Source: Gluconobacter albidus
Lineage (GTDB): Bacteria > Pseudomonadota > Alphaproteobacteria > Acetobacterales > Acetobacteraceae
NCBI RefSeq assembly: GCF_002723915.1
Contig: NZ_BEWL01000001.1
Coordinates: 62,001-126,000 of the forward strand
Reading direction: 5' to 3'
Length of the DNA: 64,000 bases
The position numbers were made by a program, and so were the translations under genes. Of the stretch, positions 1-9,136 are shown piece after piece. Within the stretch, counting starts at the first letter, position 1, and the number at the start of each line of letters is the position of its first letter. A model generated the notes under the pieces. The model was not told the DNA's origin. It saw only the letters and a list, made by a program, of their open reading frames with translations, and ran no database searches.

Positions 1-1019
1 GTCGCGGCAACAAGATTGCCATCTCTGGCGAAACGGACTCGGTCGGGCGCGCACAGGCGGCCATCATCGCCCTGTACAACCAGCTCGAACAGGGCGGCAC
101 GATTGATGCCTCGCAGGTCGATGGCGTCATTCGCCTGACCGCCCTCCCCAGCCGTCCGGAGCGTCCGGTCGATACACGACAGGCCCGTCCGGCTGCTGCG
201 CAGGAGCCTCCTCCGCGCGGCAATGGCCAGCGCCGTCCGGAAAAGGGTTATGGCAAACCGCAGACGCTGCCCGCCACTCCGTTCGGGGATCTGCCCGCCA
301 TCCGGACCAAGCGCGGCGTCATCGCGCCGCGTTCGCACGGTCAGGCTGCCTATATGGAAATGCTGGCCAATACCGACATGGTGTTTGGCATTGGCCCGGC
401 GGGCACTGGCAAGACCTATCTCGCAGTGGCGCAGGCCGTCGGCATGCTGCTCGCCGGACAGGTGGACCGGATCGTACTGTCCCGCCCGGCCGTGGAGGCT
501 GGAGAGCGCCTCGGCTTCCTGCCTGGCGACATGCGCGAAAAAATCGACCCTTATCTGCGCCCGCTTTACGACGCCCTGCATGACATGATGCCGGGCGATC
601 AGGTGGTGCGCCGCATGGGGACGGGTGAGATCGAAGTGGCGCCACTCGCTTTCATGCGCGGACGCACGCTCGCTCATTCCTACGTCATTCTGGACGAAGC
701 CCAGAATACGACCGCAGCCCAGATGAAGATGTTCCTCACCCGCATGGGCGAAGGCACACGCATGGCCATTACGGGCGATCTAAGTCAGATCGACCTGCCA
801 AATGGTGTATCATCCGGTCTGCGCGAAGCGGTCGAGACCCTCGAAGGCATCAAGGGAATCGGCATAACGCGTTTTTCTTCCGAAGATGTGGTGCGCCATC
901 CGCTGGTTGCCCGTATCGTCGATGCTTATGAACAGAAAGCGCCAGCCCCCCGGGACGTCTTCCGGAACAGGCTGCGCCGGGAAAACAATGGAACCTCCAA
1001 GTCGACACGCCGGCACTGA
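1..1019 (+). CDS. phoH: PhoH-family ATPase, 5' end cut off by the window
   Basis: The open frame enters at base 3 and gives 338 codons to the TGA at 1017-1019. The first ~110 residues look like the N-terminal nucleic-acid-binding part of PhoH (GNKIAISGE near the start). The RNA-helicase-like P-loop domain follows, with Walker A GPAGTGKTY encoded near 393-419 and Walker B VILDEAQN near 685-708. PhoH proteins are cytoplasmic NTPases linked to RNA and ribosome metabolism, and phoH-ybeY adjacency is a long-conserved pair. The last 32 nt overlap ybeY. The true start lies upstream, so length and regulation cannot be judged. Confidence 0.95.
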   Translation, partial: RGNKIAISGETDSVGRAQAAIIALYNQLEQGGTIDASQVDGVIRLTALPSRPERPVDTRQARPAAAQEPPPRGNGQRRPEKGYGKPQTLPATPFGDLPAIRTKRGVIAPRSHGQAAYMEMLANTDMVFGIGPAGTGKTYLAVAQAVGMLLAGQVDRIVLSRPAVEAGERLGFLPGDMREKIDPYLRPLYDALHDMMPGDQVVRRMGTGEIEVAPLAFMRGRTLAHSYVILDEAQNTTAAQMKMFLTRMGEGTRMAITGDLSQIDLPNGVSSGLREAVETLEGIKGIGITRFSSEDVVRHPLVARIVDAYEQKAPAPRDVFRNRLRRENNGTSKSTRRH

Positions 1020-1494
1020 CATCATCATCGAGGACGCGCGCTGGCGCGCCTCGGTGCCGGGAACGGAGCGCGCAATCCGGCGCGCTCTCGTCGCGGTCGC
1101 CCGCCAGGGTGGCCCCGATTTCACACAGTCTCCGGCCCCTTCGATCCTTCTGGCAACGGACAGGATCGTCAAGCGCCTCAATGCGCGCTTCCGGGACAAG
1201 AACAAGCCCACGAACGTCCTGACGTTCGAGCCACTTTCGCCGGAGCATGGCGGAGATATCGTGCTGGGCTATGAGACCGTCCGCCGGGAAGCAGACGCCG
1301 CACGACGCTCACTGAAGGCGCATCTGTCGCATCTTGTTGTGCATGGCGCGCTGCATCTTGCCGGTTATGATCATCACCACCCCGGTGAAGCCAGGGAAAT
1401 GGAGGGGATCGAGACCCGGACGCTGCGCTCCCTCGGCTTTGGCGATCCATGGCAGCAGGGCAACGGGCAGATGGCGGGGAGTGTCCGGATATGA
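988..1494 (+). CDS. ybeY: Endoribonuclease YbeY (rRNA maturation factor)
   Basis: A 168-residue protein of the UPF0054/YbeY metalloprotein family. The signature HGALHLAGYDH gives the three zinc ligands H119, H123 and H129, preceded by the family segment NVLTFEP. YbeY is a single-strand-specific RNase involved in 16S rRNA 3'-end maturation and 70S quality control. I use the ATG at 988 inside the 3' end of phoH because it gives the usual N-terminus ahead of the first conserved strand (IIIEDARW); longer in-frame starts would only add phoH-overlapping residues. Its stop overlaps the corC start as ATGA, so phoH-ybeY-corC are translationally coupled. Confidence 0.96.
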   Translation: MEPPSRHAGTDIIIEDARWRASVPGTERAIRRALVAVARQGGPDFTQSPAPSILLATDRIVKRLNARFRDKNKPTNVLTFEPLSPEHGGDIVLGYETVRREADAARRSLKAHLSHLVVHGALHLAGYDHHHPGEAREMEGIETRTLRSLGFGDPWQQGNGQMAGSVRI

Positions 1495-2438
1495 GTGACG
1501 ATACAAACGACCGCTCATCGGAAGAGTCGGGCAAAAGCCGCTCGTCGCGCGGACTTTTCGGACTTTTCAACCGTCGCAACCGCGATCAGGGCCTGCGCGA
1601 ATCCATCGCGACCCTCGTTCACGAAGCCAGCCAGCCGACCGAGGATTCCAGCGACGAGCCTGAACTCGACCGGCAGGAACGCGCCCTCATCATGAACGTG
1701 CTGCGCCTGCGCGACATCACGGCTGATGACGTCATGATCCCACGCGCAGACATTATTGCCATGCCCGAGGCTCTCCCGTTCAGTGAAGCGCTGGACCTGA
1801 TGCGTCGGGAAAACCACTCCCGCCTTCCAGTCTATCGCGACCAGCTCGACGACATCGCAGGCATGATCCATGTGAAGGATCTGATCGCCTATGTCGGCGA
1901 GCCGGAAGCCTTCGACATCCGTCCGCTTCTGCGTCAGCCCCTGATGATCGCACCAACGATCCCCGTGCTGGACCTGCTGCTCCAGATGCGTCAGCGCCAG
2001 ATGCACATGGCCCTCGTCATTGACGAATATGGCAGCATCGACGGGCTCGTGACGATCGAAGATCTGATCGAAACCATCGTCGGCGATATTTCGGACGAGC
2101 ATGACGATCCGGTGACGACCATGTGGGTGGAGCGTCCGGACGGTTCTTTCGATATCGACGCCCGCCTTCCGGTCCGGCAGCTTGAAGAACGGCTTGGCGC
2201 CGTCCTGACGGAGGCCGAACGGGAGGCCGAAATCGAGACGGTGGGGGGGCTGGTGTTCCGTCTGGCCGAACATGTTCCTGCCCGGGATGAGGTTCTGACC
2301 CATGAAAGCGGCCTCGAATTCCGCGTTCTGGACGCCGACGCCCGGCATATCCGCGCCCTGCGCATGAGGGTTCCGGAAGGCTGGGAAAACAAGCCTCTTC
2401 CCGCTCTCAAGACACAGGAAGACGATCGGGGCTCTTGA
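1491..2438 (+). CDS. corC: CorC/HlyC-type CBS-pair protein
   Basis: 315 residues. An acidic and basic N-terminus of ~75 residues is followed by two CBS motifs (about residues 80-135 and 143-200) and a C-terminal CorC/HlyC transporter-associated domain (about 215-300, with ETVGGLVFRL). There is no DUF21 membrane domain, so this is the soluble CorC/YbeX type, implicated in Mg2+/Co2+ efflux and in ribosome physiology with YbeY. The start ATG at 1491 overlaps the ybeY stop (ATGA). In many Proteobacteria lnt follows corC; here two dsbA-like genes follow instead. Confidence 0.93.
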   Translation: MSDDTNDRSSEESGKSRSSRGLFGLFNRRNRDQGLRESIATLVHEASQPTEDSSDEPELDRQERALIMNVLRLRDITADDVMIPRADIIAMPEALPFSEALDLMRRENHSRLPVYRDQLDDIAGMIHVKDLIAYVGEPEAFDIRPLLRQPLMIAPTIPVLDLLLQMRQRQMHMALVIDEYGSIDGLVTIEDLIETIVGDISDEHDDPVTTMWVERPDGSFDIDARLPVRQLEERLGAVLTEAEREAEIETVGGLVFRLAEHVPARDEVLTHESGLEFRVLDADARHIRALRMRVPEGWENKPLPALKTQEDDRGS

Positions 2439-2494
2439 CGGAGCCCCCCGTTCGTCGTTCGAGTATCACCATCGTTTCCAGCGGAGCCCCGTTC

Positions 2495-3130
2495 ATGCCT
2501 GCCGCCCAGCTTCTCGGCCGCCGTACCCTTCTCGCATCCGGAATGGCTCTCATAGCCACTGCGGCCGCGCCCTTCGCCCACGCGGACGACGTACCCGCCA
2601 ACGATCAGCGCATGGGGCCACGCTTCATCGGCTCGCCGGATGCGAAGGTCATAGTGGACGAATGGTTCTCCCTGACCTGTTCGCACTGCGCGCATTTCTC
2701 GCGGGAGATTTTTCCGCAGGTTCGCAAGAACCTCATCGACACGGGAAAGATCCGCTATCGGTTCCATGATTTCCCGATTGATCAGGTTGCATTGCTGGCC
2801 GCCATGGTGGCCCGCTCCCTGCCGGCGGACCAATACGCAGCCTTTGTAACGGATCTGCTCGACCATCAGGACGAATGGGCTTTCGCACAGAACATTGACC
2901 CGGTTGCCGAACTGAAGAAACGCGCGGCCCTGTTCGGGGTGAACGCAGCAGCATTCGACCGGATCAACGCCGATAATGCCCTGCGTGAAGCCATTATCAA
3001 CAAACAGGATCACGACGGCGCTTTCCTCCAGATCCCGGGCACGCCATATTTCCGCATCAATGATGTTCCCGCGCCCACCGTGGTCGGGAGCTATGATGAT
3101 TTCGCCAAAGCAGTCGCAAAGGCCTCCTGA
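2495..3130 (+). CDS. DsbA-like thioredoxin-fold protein, first of a tandem pair
   Basis: 211 residues from the ATG at 2495, which has a GGAG eight bases upstream; an in-frame TTG at 2435 next to the corC stop is less likely. The N-terminus is a twin-arginine-style signal (GRRTLLASG, hydrophobic stretch, then AHA|DD), so the protein is probably exported folded to the periplasm. The DsbA-type domain has active site C62-S-H-C65 and a cis-Pro loop GTPYF near the C-terminus. It likely acts as a periplasmic thiol oxidase or disulfide-handling protein, but the partner is unknown. It is directly followed, stop to start, by a paralogue of identical length. Confidence 0.92.
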   Translation: MPAAQLLGRRTLLASGMALIATAAAPFAHADDVPANDQRMGPRFIGSPDAKVIVDEWFSLTCSHCAHFSREIFPQVRKNLIDTGKIRYRFHDFPIDQVALLAAMVARSLPADQYAAFVTDLLDHQDEWAFAQNIDPVAELKKRAALFGVNAAAFDRINADNALREAIINKQDHDGAFLQIPGTPYFRINDVPAPTVVGSYDDFAKAVAKAS

Positions 3131-3766
3131 ATGACCCGTCTTTCCCTTTCCCGCCGCTTTTTCGTCTCTGCCGCCCCGGCCCTCGCCGTTGCGGGAACCG
3201 CCGTCGGTACGGCCCGTGCCGCCGATGCAACTTCGAGCGACGCCCGACTGAGCCCGCGTATTCTTGGCAACCCGAACGCCAAGGTTCTGGTGCAGGAATG
3301 GTTCTCGCTCACCTGCACGCATTGTGCGCATTTCGCGACGGAAGAATTCCCCAAGATCAAGGAAAAGCTGATCGACACGGGAAAGATCCGCTATCAGTTC
3401 CATGATTTCTGCGGTGATCGTGTTGGCCTGACGGCGGCCATGGTGGCCCGCTCCCTGCCCGAAGAACGTTACGTTCCCTTTATCGAGGCCCTGTTCTCCA
3501 GCCAGATGCAGTGGGCTTTCGCCGCAGGCGGCGACCCGATGCAGCGCCTTCAGCAGATGTCTGCTCTCGCCGGTGTCTCCGCAGCCCAGTTCGACGCCAT
3601 CAGCAAGGACAATGCCTTCGCCGAGGCGCTGTTCGATCAGGTCAAGAAGGACGCGGACACATACAACATCCAGGGTACGCCGTATTTCCGCTTCAACAAT
3701 ACGCATTACGACCAGGACCCTGAAACTTACGAAAAATTCGCCGATCTCGTCGCCAAGGCGTCCTGA
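3131..3766 (+). CDS. DsbA-like thioredoxin-fold protein, second of a tandem pair
   Basis: 211 residues, starting on the base after the upstream stop (TGA then ATG). It is a close paralogue of the preceding gene: both share the EWFSLTC[ST]HCAHF active-site block at C62-x-H-C65, the run LIDTGKIRY and the GTPYFR cis-Pro loop. The signal contains SRRFFVSAA, again Tat-like, cut after ARA. A DsbA-family gene immediately before smc is a recurrent alphaproteobacterial arrangement. Inference: the pair arose by tandem duplication and one copy may have a specialised substrate; the middle helical region differs most. Confidence 0.92.
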   Translation: MTRLSLSRRFFVSAAPALAVAGTAVGTARAADATSSDARLSPRILGNPNAKVLVQEWFSLTCTHCAHFATEEFPKIKEKLIDTGKIRYQFHDFCGDRVGLTAAMVARSLPEERYVPFIEALFSSQMQWAFAAGGDPMQRLQQMSALAGVSAAQFDAISKDNAFAEALFDQVKKDADTYNIQGTPYFRFNNTHYDQDPETYEKFADLVAKAS

Positions 3767-3801
3767 TCCGCCAACCTTAGGACCAGTATTTCCATACCCT
3801 G

Positions 3802-6800
3802 ATGTCGAGCCGTACCACGACGATCGACCGCCTGAGCATCGGCGGTTTCAAGAGTTTCGCCGATGAGGTGCGTCTCGATATCCTTCCGGGTCTGACGGGG
3901 ATCATCGGGCCAAACGGCTGCGGCAAGTCCAATGTCGTCGAAGGCCTGCGATGGGCGATGGGCGAAACCTCCGCCCGCGCCCTGCGGGGCGGAGAGCTTG
4001 ATGATCTGATCTTTGCTGGTACGGGCGCACGCTCGGCCCGCAATATCGCACAGGTCACGCTGCATCTCAGCAATGCGGCAGGTCTGGCGCCCTCGCCGTT
4101 TCAGGACGCGGAGGAGCTGGAAATCAGCCGCCGCGCCGAACGCGGATCGGGCAGCGAATACCGCATCAACGGTCGCGTCATGCGCGCGCGTGACGTTCAG
4201 ACCCTGTTTGCCGATCTGGCTTCCGGCGCACGAAGCTCCGCGATCATCAGCCAGAACCGCGTCGGCCAACTCATCGCCGCCAAGCCCGAGGAACGGCGCC
4301 TGCTGCTTGAAGAAGCTGCAGGCATCACAGGTCTGCACGCCAGACGCCACGACGCCGAACTCAAACTCCGCCAGACCGAAGCCAACCTCTCCCGCGCCGA
4401 AGACCTGCGTCTGCAACTTGAAGAGCGGCTTGCGAGCCTCGAAGGCCAGACGGTTCAGGCCCGGAAATACCGTGAGCTTTCGGAAAAGATCCGCGAGACG
4501 GAAACCGCGCTGCACGCCCTGCTTCATGCCCGCGCCAATCTGGCCGTACAGCGCAGCCGGGACGATCTGGCCAAGGCGCGCGAGGATCTGAAGAAAGCCG
4601 AACTTGCCGCCGAAACCGCGGCCATCGCCGAGTTCGAAGCCCGCAAGGCCGCCCCGCAGGCGCGCGAGGAAACGGACCGTCTGCGCAGTACGCTTGAACG
4701 CCTGAAAGTCCAGTCCGAGACCCTGAGACAGGATCTCGACCGCGCCCGGCAGACTGAAGCCGAAACACGCCTGCGCCTCGAACAGGCAGAAGGCGATCTG
4801 GCCCGAAGTGATGCCAGCCTGACGGCGGACCAGACTGCGCGAGGCATCGCAGTCGGGGAATGTACGGACCTTGAATCCGAGATGGCGGCCCTGCCGCAAC
4901 TCCGTTCAGCCTGTAGCGCCGAATGCGAGCGCCTTGATGTGCTCGAAAAGGAGCAGGCGCTCACGCTGGAAGACGCGACCCGTCTGCGGGATGCCGAAGC
5001 CATCCGCAGGGATGCGATGATGGAAGGGCTCGATGCCCTGACGCTGCGGCTCGATGCGGAAGCCAGCGCGCTCGACGCAGTTCAGGCCGAAATTACAGCG
5101 CTGGACGCGGCCACACCTGATGATGCAACGCTGACTGGGCTGCGCCGGAATGTCGCCTCGATGCAGGAACAGTCCCAAGCCGACAGCCGCAGGGAACAGG
5201 ACTGCATAACGGCTCTGCAGGACGCGCGGCTGAAAGCGGAACTGGATGGACAGGCGCTGACGGATGGCAGAAATCGCCTTCAGGCGCTGGAAGCCACGGA
5301 AGCCGATCTGGACAGACGCCTTCAGACGACACAGGCCCAGATCACGCAGGACCGGACCACGCGTGAGACTGCCCGGGCCGGGCTCCTGACCGAAGCATCC
5401 CGCACGGATCTTGAAAAAACCCGCGCCGTCACGGCACAGGCCCAGAGCGACGCCCACGCTCAGGAAGCACAGGCAAGGCAGGAGCAGGAACGCCTCGGCA
5501 CGATCTGGCTGGAAGCCCGTGCGGCGGCCGAGGAAGGCGCACAGCGCCATAAAACGCTGCTCCGCGCCGTCGAGCAGAGCCGCCACACACGCGATCAGGC
5601 GCGCCAGAAAGTGCAGCTCGCCGCAACGGCGGAGGCTACGGCCCGAACCGCTCTCGTTCCTGAGCAGACGGTTCAGGACGTCCGCGATACCGTGACGCAG
5701 GCTGAAGACCGCCTGACAACCCTTCAGCAGTCTCTTGCGGACGCGGACGCCACCCTCACGACCGCCCGTGAGCGGGAAGCACAGACCAGCCAGGCGCTTT
5801 CCGCGCTGGAGACATTGATCCTGCGCGCGCAGGGCGAATGTGAAGGGCTGGAGCAGAGCCTCAATGCCGTGGCCGCACAGCCCGACCCACTCGAAGATGT
5901 GCTGGACATTCCCGCAGATATGGCGCGGGCCGTCGCGGCAGTTCTGGCAGACGGGCTAGATGCCTCTCTTGCTCCGGACAGTGTTCCAGCCGATCGGCGC
6001 TGGCGGCCGCTGGAGCGGCTTGCGCCCGCAGAACTGCAAAACTGCGTCCGGCTTTCGACGCTTGTTCAGGCGCCTGAAGCACTGCAGCGCTGTCTGGACG
6101 CCGCATTCCTGCTGGATAACGACGCTGCGGGGCCCGAACTGCAAAAGACCCTCCATCCGGGGCAGGTTCTGGTGTGTCGCAGCGGGGCGCTCTGGCGCTG
6201 GGACGGCTTTATCCGCTCGGCCGACGCCCCGGATTCCGGTGCGGCACGGCTGGAGCAGCGTCGCCGCTTGGCGGACGCCCGCGCGCTGCTTCAGTCCCAT
6301 CTTGCGTCACAGCCCGCACTGGAAGAAAGTTGTGCCGCAACCTTGCAAGCCCGCGAGCGGGCGGAGGTGGCTCTCACCGCCCTGCGACAGGAACGCGCGA
6401 CACTCGAACCCCAACTGGCCGAAGCCCGGACCGTCTCGTCGCGGATGGAACAGAAAGCGGCCCTTGCGCTCGCCCACTGGGAACAGGCCAGCGAACGCCT
6501 GAAAGACGCGGAAGGCGCGCTGACAGCCGCACAGACCAGCGTCACGCAGACAGAAGCCGAACTGGCCGCCCATCCCGATCCCGAGAACCTTCAGGCGCAG
6601 GCCCGAAACAGCACAAAGGATGCCGAAGCCGCCCGCGAAACGCTCCGGGTGGCGGGAATGAGACTTCAGGACGCCCGGAATGCCGCCGATACCGCCGCCC
6701 GGACGCTGGATCAGGCTCTTCTGCGCCACGACACCACGCTGGCGCGTCTGCGGGACCTGGATGAAGCCATAGCGCGGCTGGAAGCGGAACAGGCCCGTCT

Positions 6801-8337
6801 TGCAGAACAGCGTGCCTCTCTTCAACAGCAGGAAAACCGTCCTGACATTTTCGCCCTGAGGACCGCCGCCGAAACGTCGCAGCAGGTTTTCGATCTGGCA
6901 CGCTCTGCGGCGGATACAGCGACACAAGCCGCGCGAAATAGCCGTGAAGACGCCCAGCGTTTGACCCGCGAACTCCAGACGCTGGACCAGACTGCCGCAA
7001 CGACCCTCGCCCGCCGCTCCGCACTGCAACCCCGTCAGACGGAGCTTCAGGCCCTCGTCACCCGTCTGCGGGACGACCATGCGAAACGGATGGCCGAACT
7101 GGCGGAGCGTCCTGAACCCGTACGGCTGGAACAGGCGGTTCAGGACGCCACGGCTCCTCTCCATGCAACGCGGCATCTTCTGGAAATTGCCCGCACCGAA
7201 AGCGCGCGCCTTTCCCTCGAAGACGTTCGCCTTACCGGCGCCCTGACTGCGATCCGTGCCAGACTTGAAGGACTGGGAACCCAGATCGCGGCCGGAGAAG
7301 CCAGCCTTGCGCATCTGCGGGGCCGGCGGGACGAACTGCACAACAGCTTCCAGACCGTCAGTGCAGTTCCTGCCGAACTGGAGCGGAAACTCGCCGGCCA
7401 CGACCAGATCCTGACGGATGCCCAGAGCGCTTACGATGCGGCACGGGCCGCTGATGAGGCCGCTGGAGCAGCCGGGCTTGAAGCACAGGAGCAGCGCCGC
7501 AACGCCGATCTGGCGCTGGCCGCGGGGCGCGAGGCAATCGCACGCCTGACCGAGCGCGCGGAGCAGGCCGTTGCCGCCCGTGAGCGCCTGCTGGCCGACA
7601 GCGAACCGCCAGAAGGCGGCGCACAAGGCGCAGCCTATCCGTCCGACCTGTCTGAACAGGCCGAGACCGCGACCCGCCGGCGCCTCTCTCGCTTGACGCG
7701 CGAGCGCGAAGACCTTGGTGCGGTCAATCTGCGGGCCGAAGCCGAATTCGAGGAAGCCCGCGAGACGGCGGAAACCATTGCCCGCGAACATGCGGAGTTG
7801 ACGGCTGCCATCAACAGGCTGCGCGGCGGGATCGGCACGATCAACCGCGAGGGACGCGAGCGCCTTCTGGCAGTCTTTTCGGAAGTGGACCGGCATTTCC
7901 AGTCCCTGTTCGCCCGGATGTTCGGCGGCGGACGCGCCCATCTGGGTATGGTCGGCAGCGATGATCCGCTGGAAGCCGGGCTGGAAATTTTCGCGCAGCC
8001 TCCGGGCAAGAAGCTCTCCACGCTGTCCCTGCTGTCGGGTGGCGAACAGGCCCTGACCGCACTTTCACTGATCTTTGCAACCTTCCGATGCAATCCGGCC
8101 CCGATCTGCGTGCTCGATGAAGTCGATGCCCCGCTTGATGATGCCAATGTGGAGCGGTTCTGCTCTTTGCTGTCCGACATGACCAGGGAAGCCGGAACGC
8201 GGTTTCTGGTGGTGACGCATCATCAGCTGACAATGGCGCATATGGATCGTCTTTATGGTGTCACGATGCAGGAGCGTGGTGTAAGCCGGGTGCTGTCAGT
8301 CGATCTGGGGCGCGCAGCCGCGTTGATGGACGGCTGA
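3802..8337 (+). CDS. smc: Chromosome segregation ATPase Smc, unusually long
   Basis: 1511 residues; most bacterial Smc proteins have about 1150-1200. The Walker A GPNGCGKSN lies at about residues 35-43, the ABC signature LLSGGEQ at about 1411, and Walker B VLDEVDAPLDD at about 1437-1447. Between the ATPase halves run two Ala/Glu/Arg/Gln-rich coiled coils (about 170-690 and 810-1340) around a hinge at about 690-810, which has the alphaproteobacterial WRWDGFI segment. Smc with ScpAB forms the loop-extruding condensin that compacts and segregates chromosomes; scpAB are not in this window. The extra length lies in the coiled-coil arms. The start at 3802 gives the expected GFKSF N-terminal strand. 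Confidence 0.96.
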   Translation: MSSRTTTIDRLSIGGFKSFADEVRLDILPGLTGIIGPNGCGKSNVVEGLRWAMGETSARALRGGELDDLIFAGTGARSARNIAQVTLHLSNAAGLAPSPFQDAEELEISRRAERGSGSEYRINGRVMRARDVQTLFADLASGARSSAIISQNRVGQLIAAKPEERRLLLEEAAGITGLHARRHDAELKLRQTEANLSRAEDLRLQLEERLASLEGQTVQARKYRELSEKIRETETALHALLHARANLAVQRSRDDLAKAREDLKKAELAAETAAIAEFEARKAAPQAREETDRLRSTLERLKVQSETLRQDLDRARQTEAETRLRLEQAEGDLARSDASLTADQTARGIAVGECTDLESEMAALPQLRSACSAECERLDVLEKEQALTLEDATRLRDAEAIRRDAMMEGLDALTLRLDAEASALDAVQAEITALDAATPDDATLTGLRRNVASMQEQSQADSRREQDCITALQDARLKAELDGQALTDGRNRLQALEATEADLDRRLQTTQAQITQDRTTRETARAGLLTEASRTDLEKTRAVTAQAQSDAHAQEAQARQEQERLGTIWLEARAAAEEGAQRHKTLLRAVEQSRHTRDQARQKVQLAATAEATARTALVPEQTVQDVRDTVTQAEDRLTTLQQSLADADATLTTAREREAQTSQALSALETLILRAQGECEGLEQSLNAVAAQPDPLEDVLDIPADMARAVAAVLADGLDASLAPDSVPADRRWRPLERLAPAELQNCVRLSTLVQAPEALQRCLDAAFLLDNDAAGPELQKTLHPGQVLVCRSGALWRWDGFIRSADAPDSGAARLEQRRRLADARALLQSHLASQPALEESCAATLQARERAEVALTALRQERATLEPQLAEARTVSSRMEQKAALALAHWEQASERLKDAEGALTAAQTSVTQTEAELAAHPDPENLQAQARNSTKDAEAARETLRVAGMRLQDARNAADTAARTLDQALLRHDTTLARLRDLDEAIARLEAEQARLAEQRASLQQQENRPDIFALRTAAETSQQVFDLARSAADTATQAARNSREDAQRLTRELQTLDQTAATTLARRSALQPRQTELQALVTRLRDDHAKRMAELAERPEPVRLEQAVQDATAPLHATRHLLEIARTESARLSLEDVRLTGALTAIRARLEGLGTQIAAGEASLAHLRGRRDELHNSFQTVSAVPAELERKLAGHDQILTDAQSAYDAARAADEAAGAAGLEAQEQRRNADLALAAGREAIARLTERAEQAVAARERLLADSEPPEGGAQGAAYPSDLSEQAETATRRRLSRLTREREDLGAVNLRAEAEFEEARETAETIAREHAELTAAINRLRGGIGTINREGRERLLAVFSEVDRHFQSLFARMFGGGRAHLGMVGSDDPLEAGLEIFAQPPGKKLSTLSLLSGGEQALTALSLIFATFRCNPAPICVLDEVDAPLDDANVERFCSLLSDMTREAGTRFLVVTHHQLTMAHMDRLYGVTMQERGVSRVLSVDLGRAAALMDG

Positions 8338-8368
8338 GGTCAATTTTCTCAAACAGATAAATTGACCT
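8337..8368. repeat. Perfect 10-bp inverted repeat after smc
   Basis: Arms AGGTCAATTT (8337-8346) and AAATTGACCT (8359-8368) are perfect complements separated by 12 bases. The left arm begins on the last base of the smc stop codon. The right arm contains TTGACC, which could be the -35 box of the promoter for the next operon. There is no T-run after it, so it looks more like an operator or mRNA-end hairpin than an intrinsic terminator. Confidence 0.6.
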
Positions 8369-8390
8369 TGGACCGTTCTGGCCCTTTGAT
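8362..8390 (+). promoter_or_regulatory. Candidate sigma70-type promoter for the phosphoesterase operon
   Basis: TTGACC (8362-8367) and TTTGAT (8385-8390) are separated by 17 bp, upstream of the gene starting at 8450. Transcription would begin near 8397. The -35 box lies in the right arm of the inverted repeat, which would let a repressor binding there block initiation. Predicted from sequence only. Confidence 0.45.
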
Positions 8391-8449
8391 AGAAGGAAAA
8401 CCAGAAAGCACGCGCCATCTTCGTTGATCCTCCCCTTCCCGACCCCGTC

Positions 8450-9136
8450 ATGACGCGAATCCGTGAACACGGCATCCGCGTGGTGGGGGACGTGCATGGC
8501 GATCTGAACGCTTTCCGGCATGCAACGGCGACGGAACGCTTCGTCATCCAGCTCGGAGACCTCGTCGATCACGGACCTGACAGCGCGGGCGTGATGGAGC
8601 TGATGCTTGATCTTCTGGAACAGCAGCGCGGGCTTTTCATTCTCGGCAATCATGACCGCAAACTCGGTCGTGCCCTTGAAGGCCGCCGTCTGAGACGCGA
8701 TCCTCCGCTTGAGGAAACCCTGCGCCAGATTTCGCTGCCTGAGTACGAAGGTCTCCCCGAACGCATTTACAGGGCGATCGACCAGGCCCCGACCTGGCTG
8801 CGGATCGGACGCTCCCTGTTTGTGCATGGCGGTTTTCACACTGCCATGCTGTCCCACTCTTCCGTGCCGGGTCTGGGCGAGATGTCCGCGCCTTTGTCCC
8901 GCGCCCTTTTTGGAGAAACCACCGGCCGCATGCAGCCGGATGGCTATCCCGAACGCCGCCTGACCTGGATCAACCGCATCCCCGAAGGGATGACGGTCTA
9001 TGTCGGCCATGACCGCCGCTCGACCGACGGACGCCCCTGGCGCCGGACGGGACGCCTGGGGGGCACGGCCGTCTTTACCGATCTTGGTGCCGGAAAAGGC
9101 GGCCATCTTGCATGGATTGATCTGAATGAGCCCTGA
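8450..9136 (+). CDS. Calcineurin-like metallophosphoesterase
   Basis: 228 residues with the dinuclear metal motifs in order: GDVHGDLNAF (about 14), GDLVDHGP (about 35), GNHDRK (about 65), a later VHGGFH (about 125) and VGHDRR (about 185). This resembles the bis(5'-nucleosyl)-tetraphosphatase/Ser-Thr protein phosphatase (PrpE/ApaH-like) group of the calcineurin fold, and the substrate cannot be assigned. No strong ribosome-binding site precedes the ATG at 8450. The 3' end overlaps the chorismate mutase gene by 11 nt, indicating co-translation; the three genes to 10013 form one transcription unit. Confidence 0.9.
   Translation: MTRIREHGIRVVGDVHGDLNAFRHATATERFVIQLGDLVDHGPDSAGVMELMLDLLEQQRGLFILGNHDRKLGRALEGRRLRRDPPLEETLRQISLPEYEGLPERIYRAIDQAPTWLRIGRSLFVHGGFHTAMLSHSSVPGLGEMSAPLSRALFGETTGRMQPDGYPERRLTWINRIPEGMTVYVGHDRRSTDGRPWRRTGRLGGTAVFTDLGAGKGGHLAWIDLNEP

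Noticed and set aside
1991-3706. 571-codon minus-strand open frame across corC and the dsbA pair
   Set aside because: Antisense to three genes with clear motifs; its translation is low in recognisable structure and rich in Arg/Gly. Shadow frame of GC-rich coding DNA.
6307-7941. 544-codon minus-strand frame inside smc
   Set aside because: Antisense to the repetitive coiled coil of Smc; long opens are expected there because Ala/Gln/Glu codons rarely give stops on the complement.
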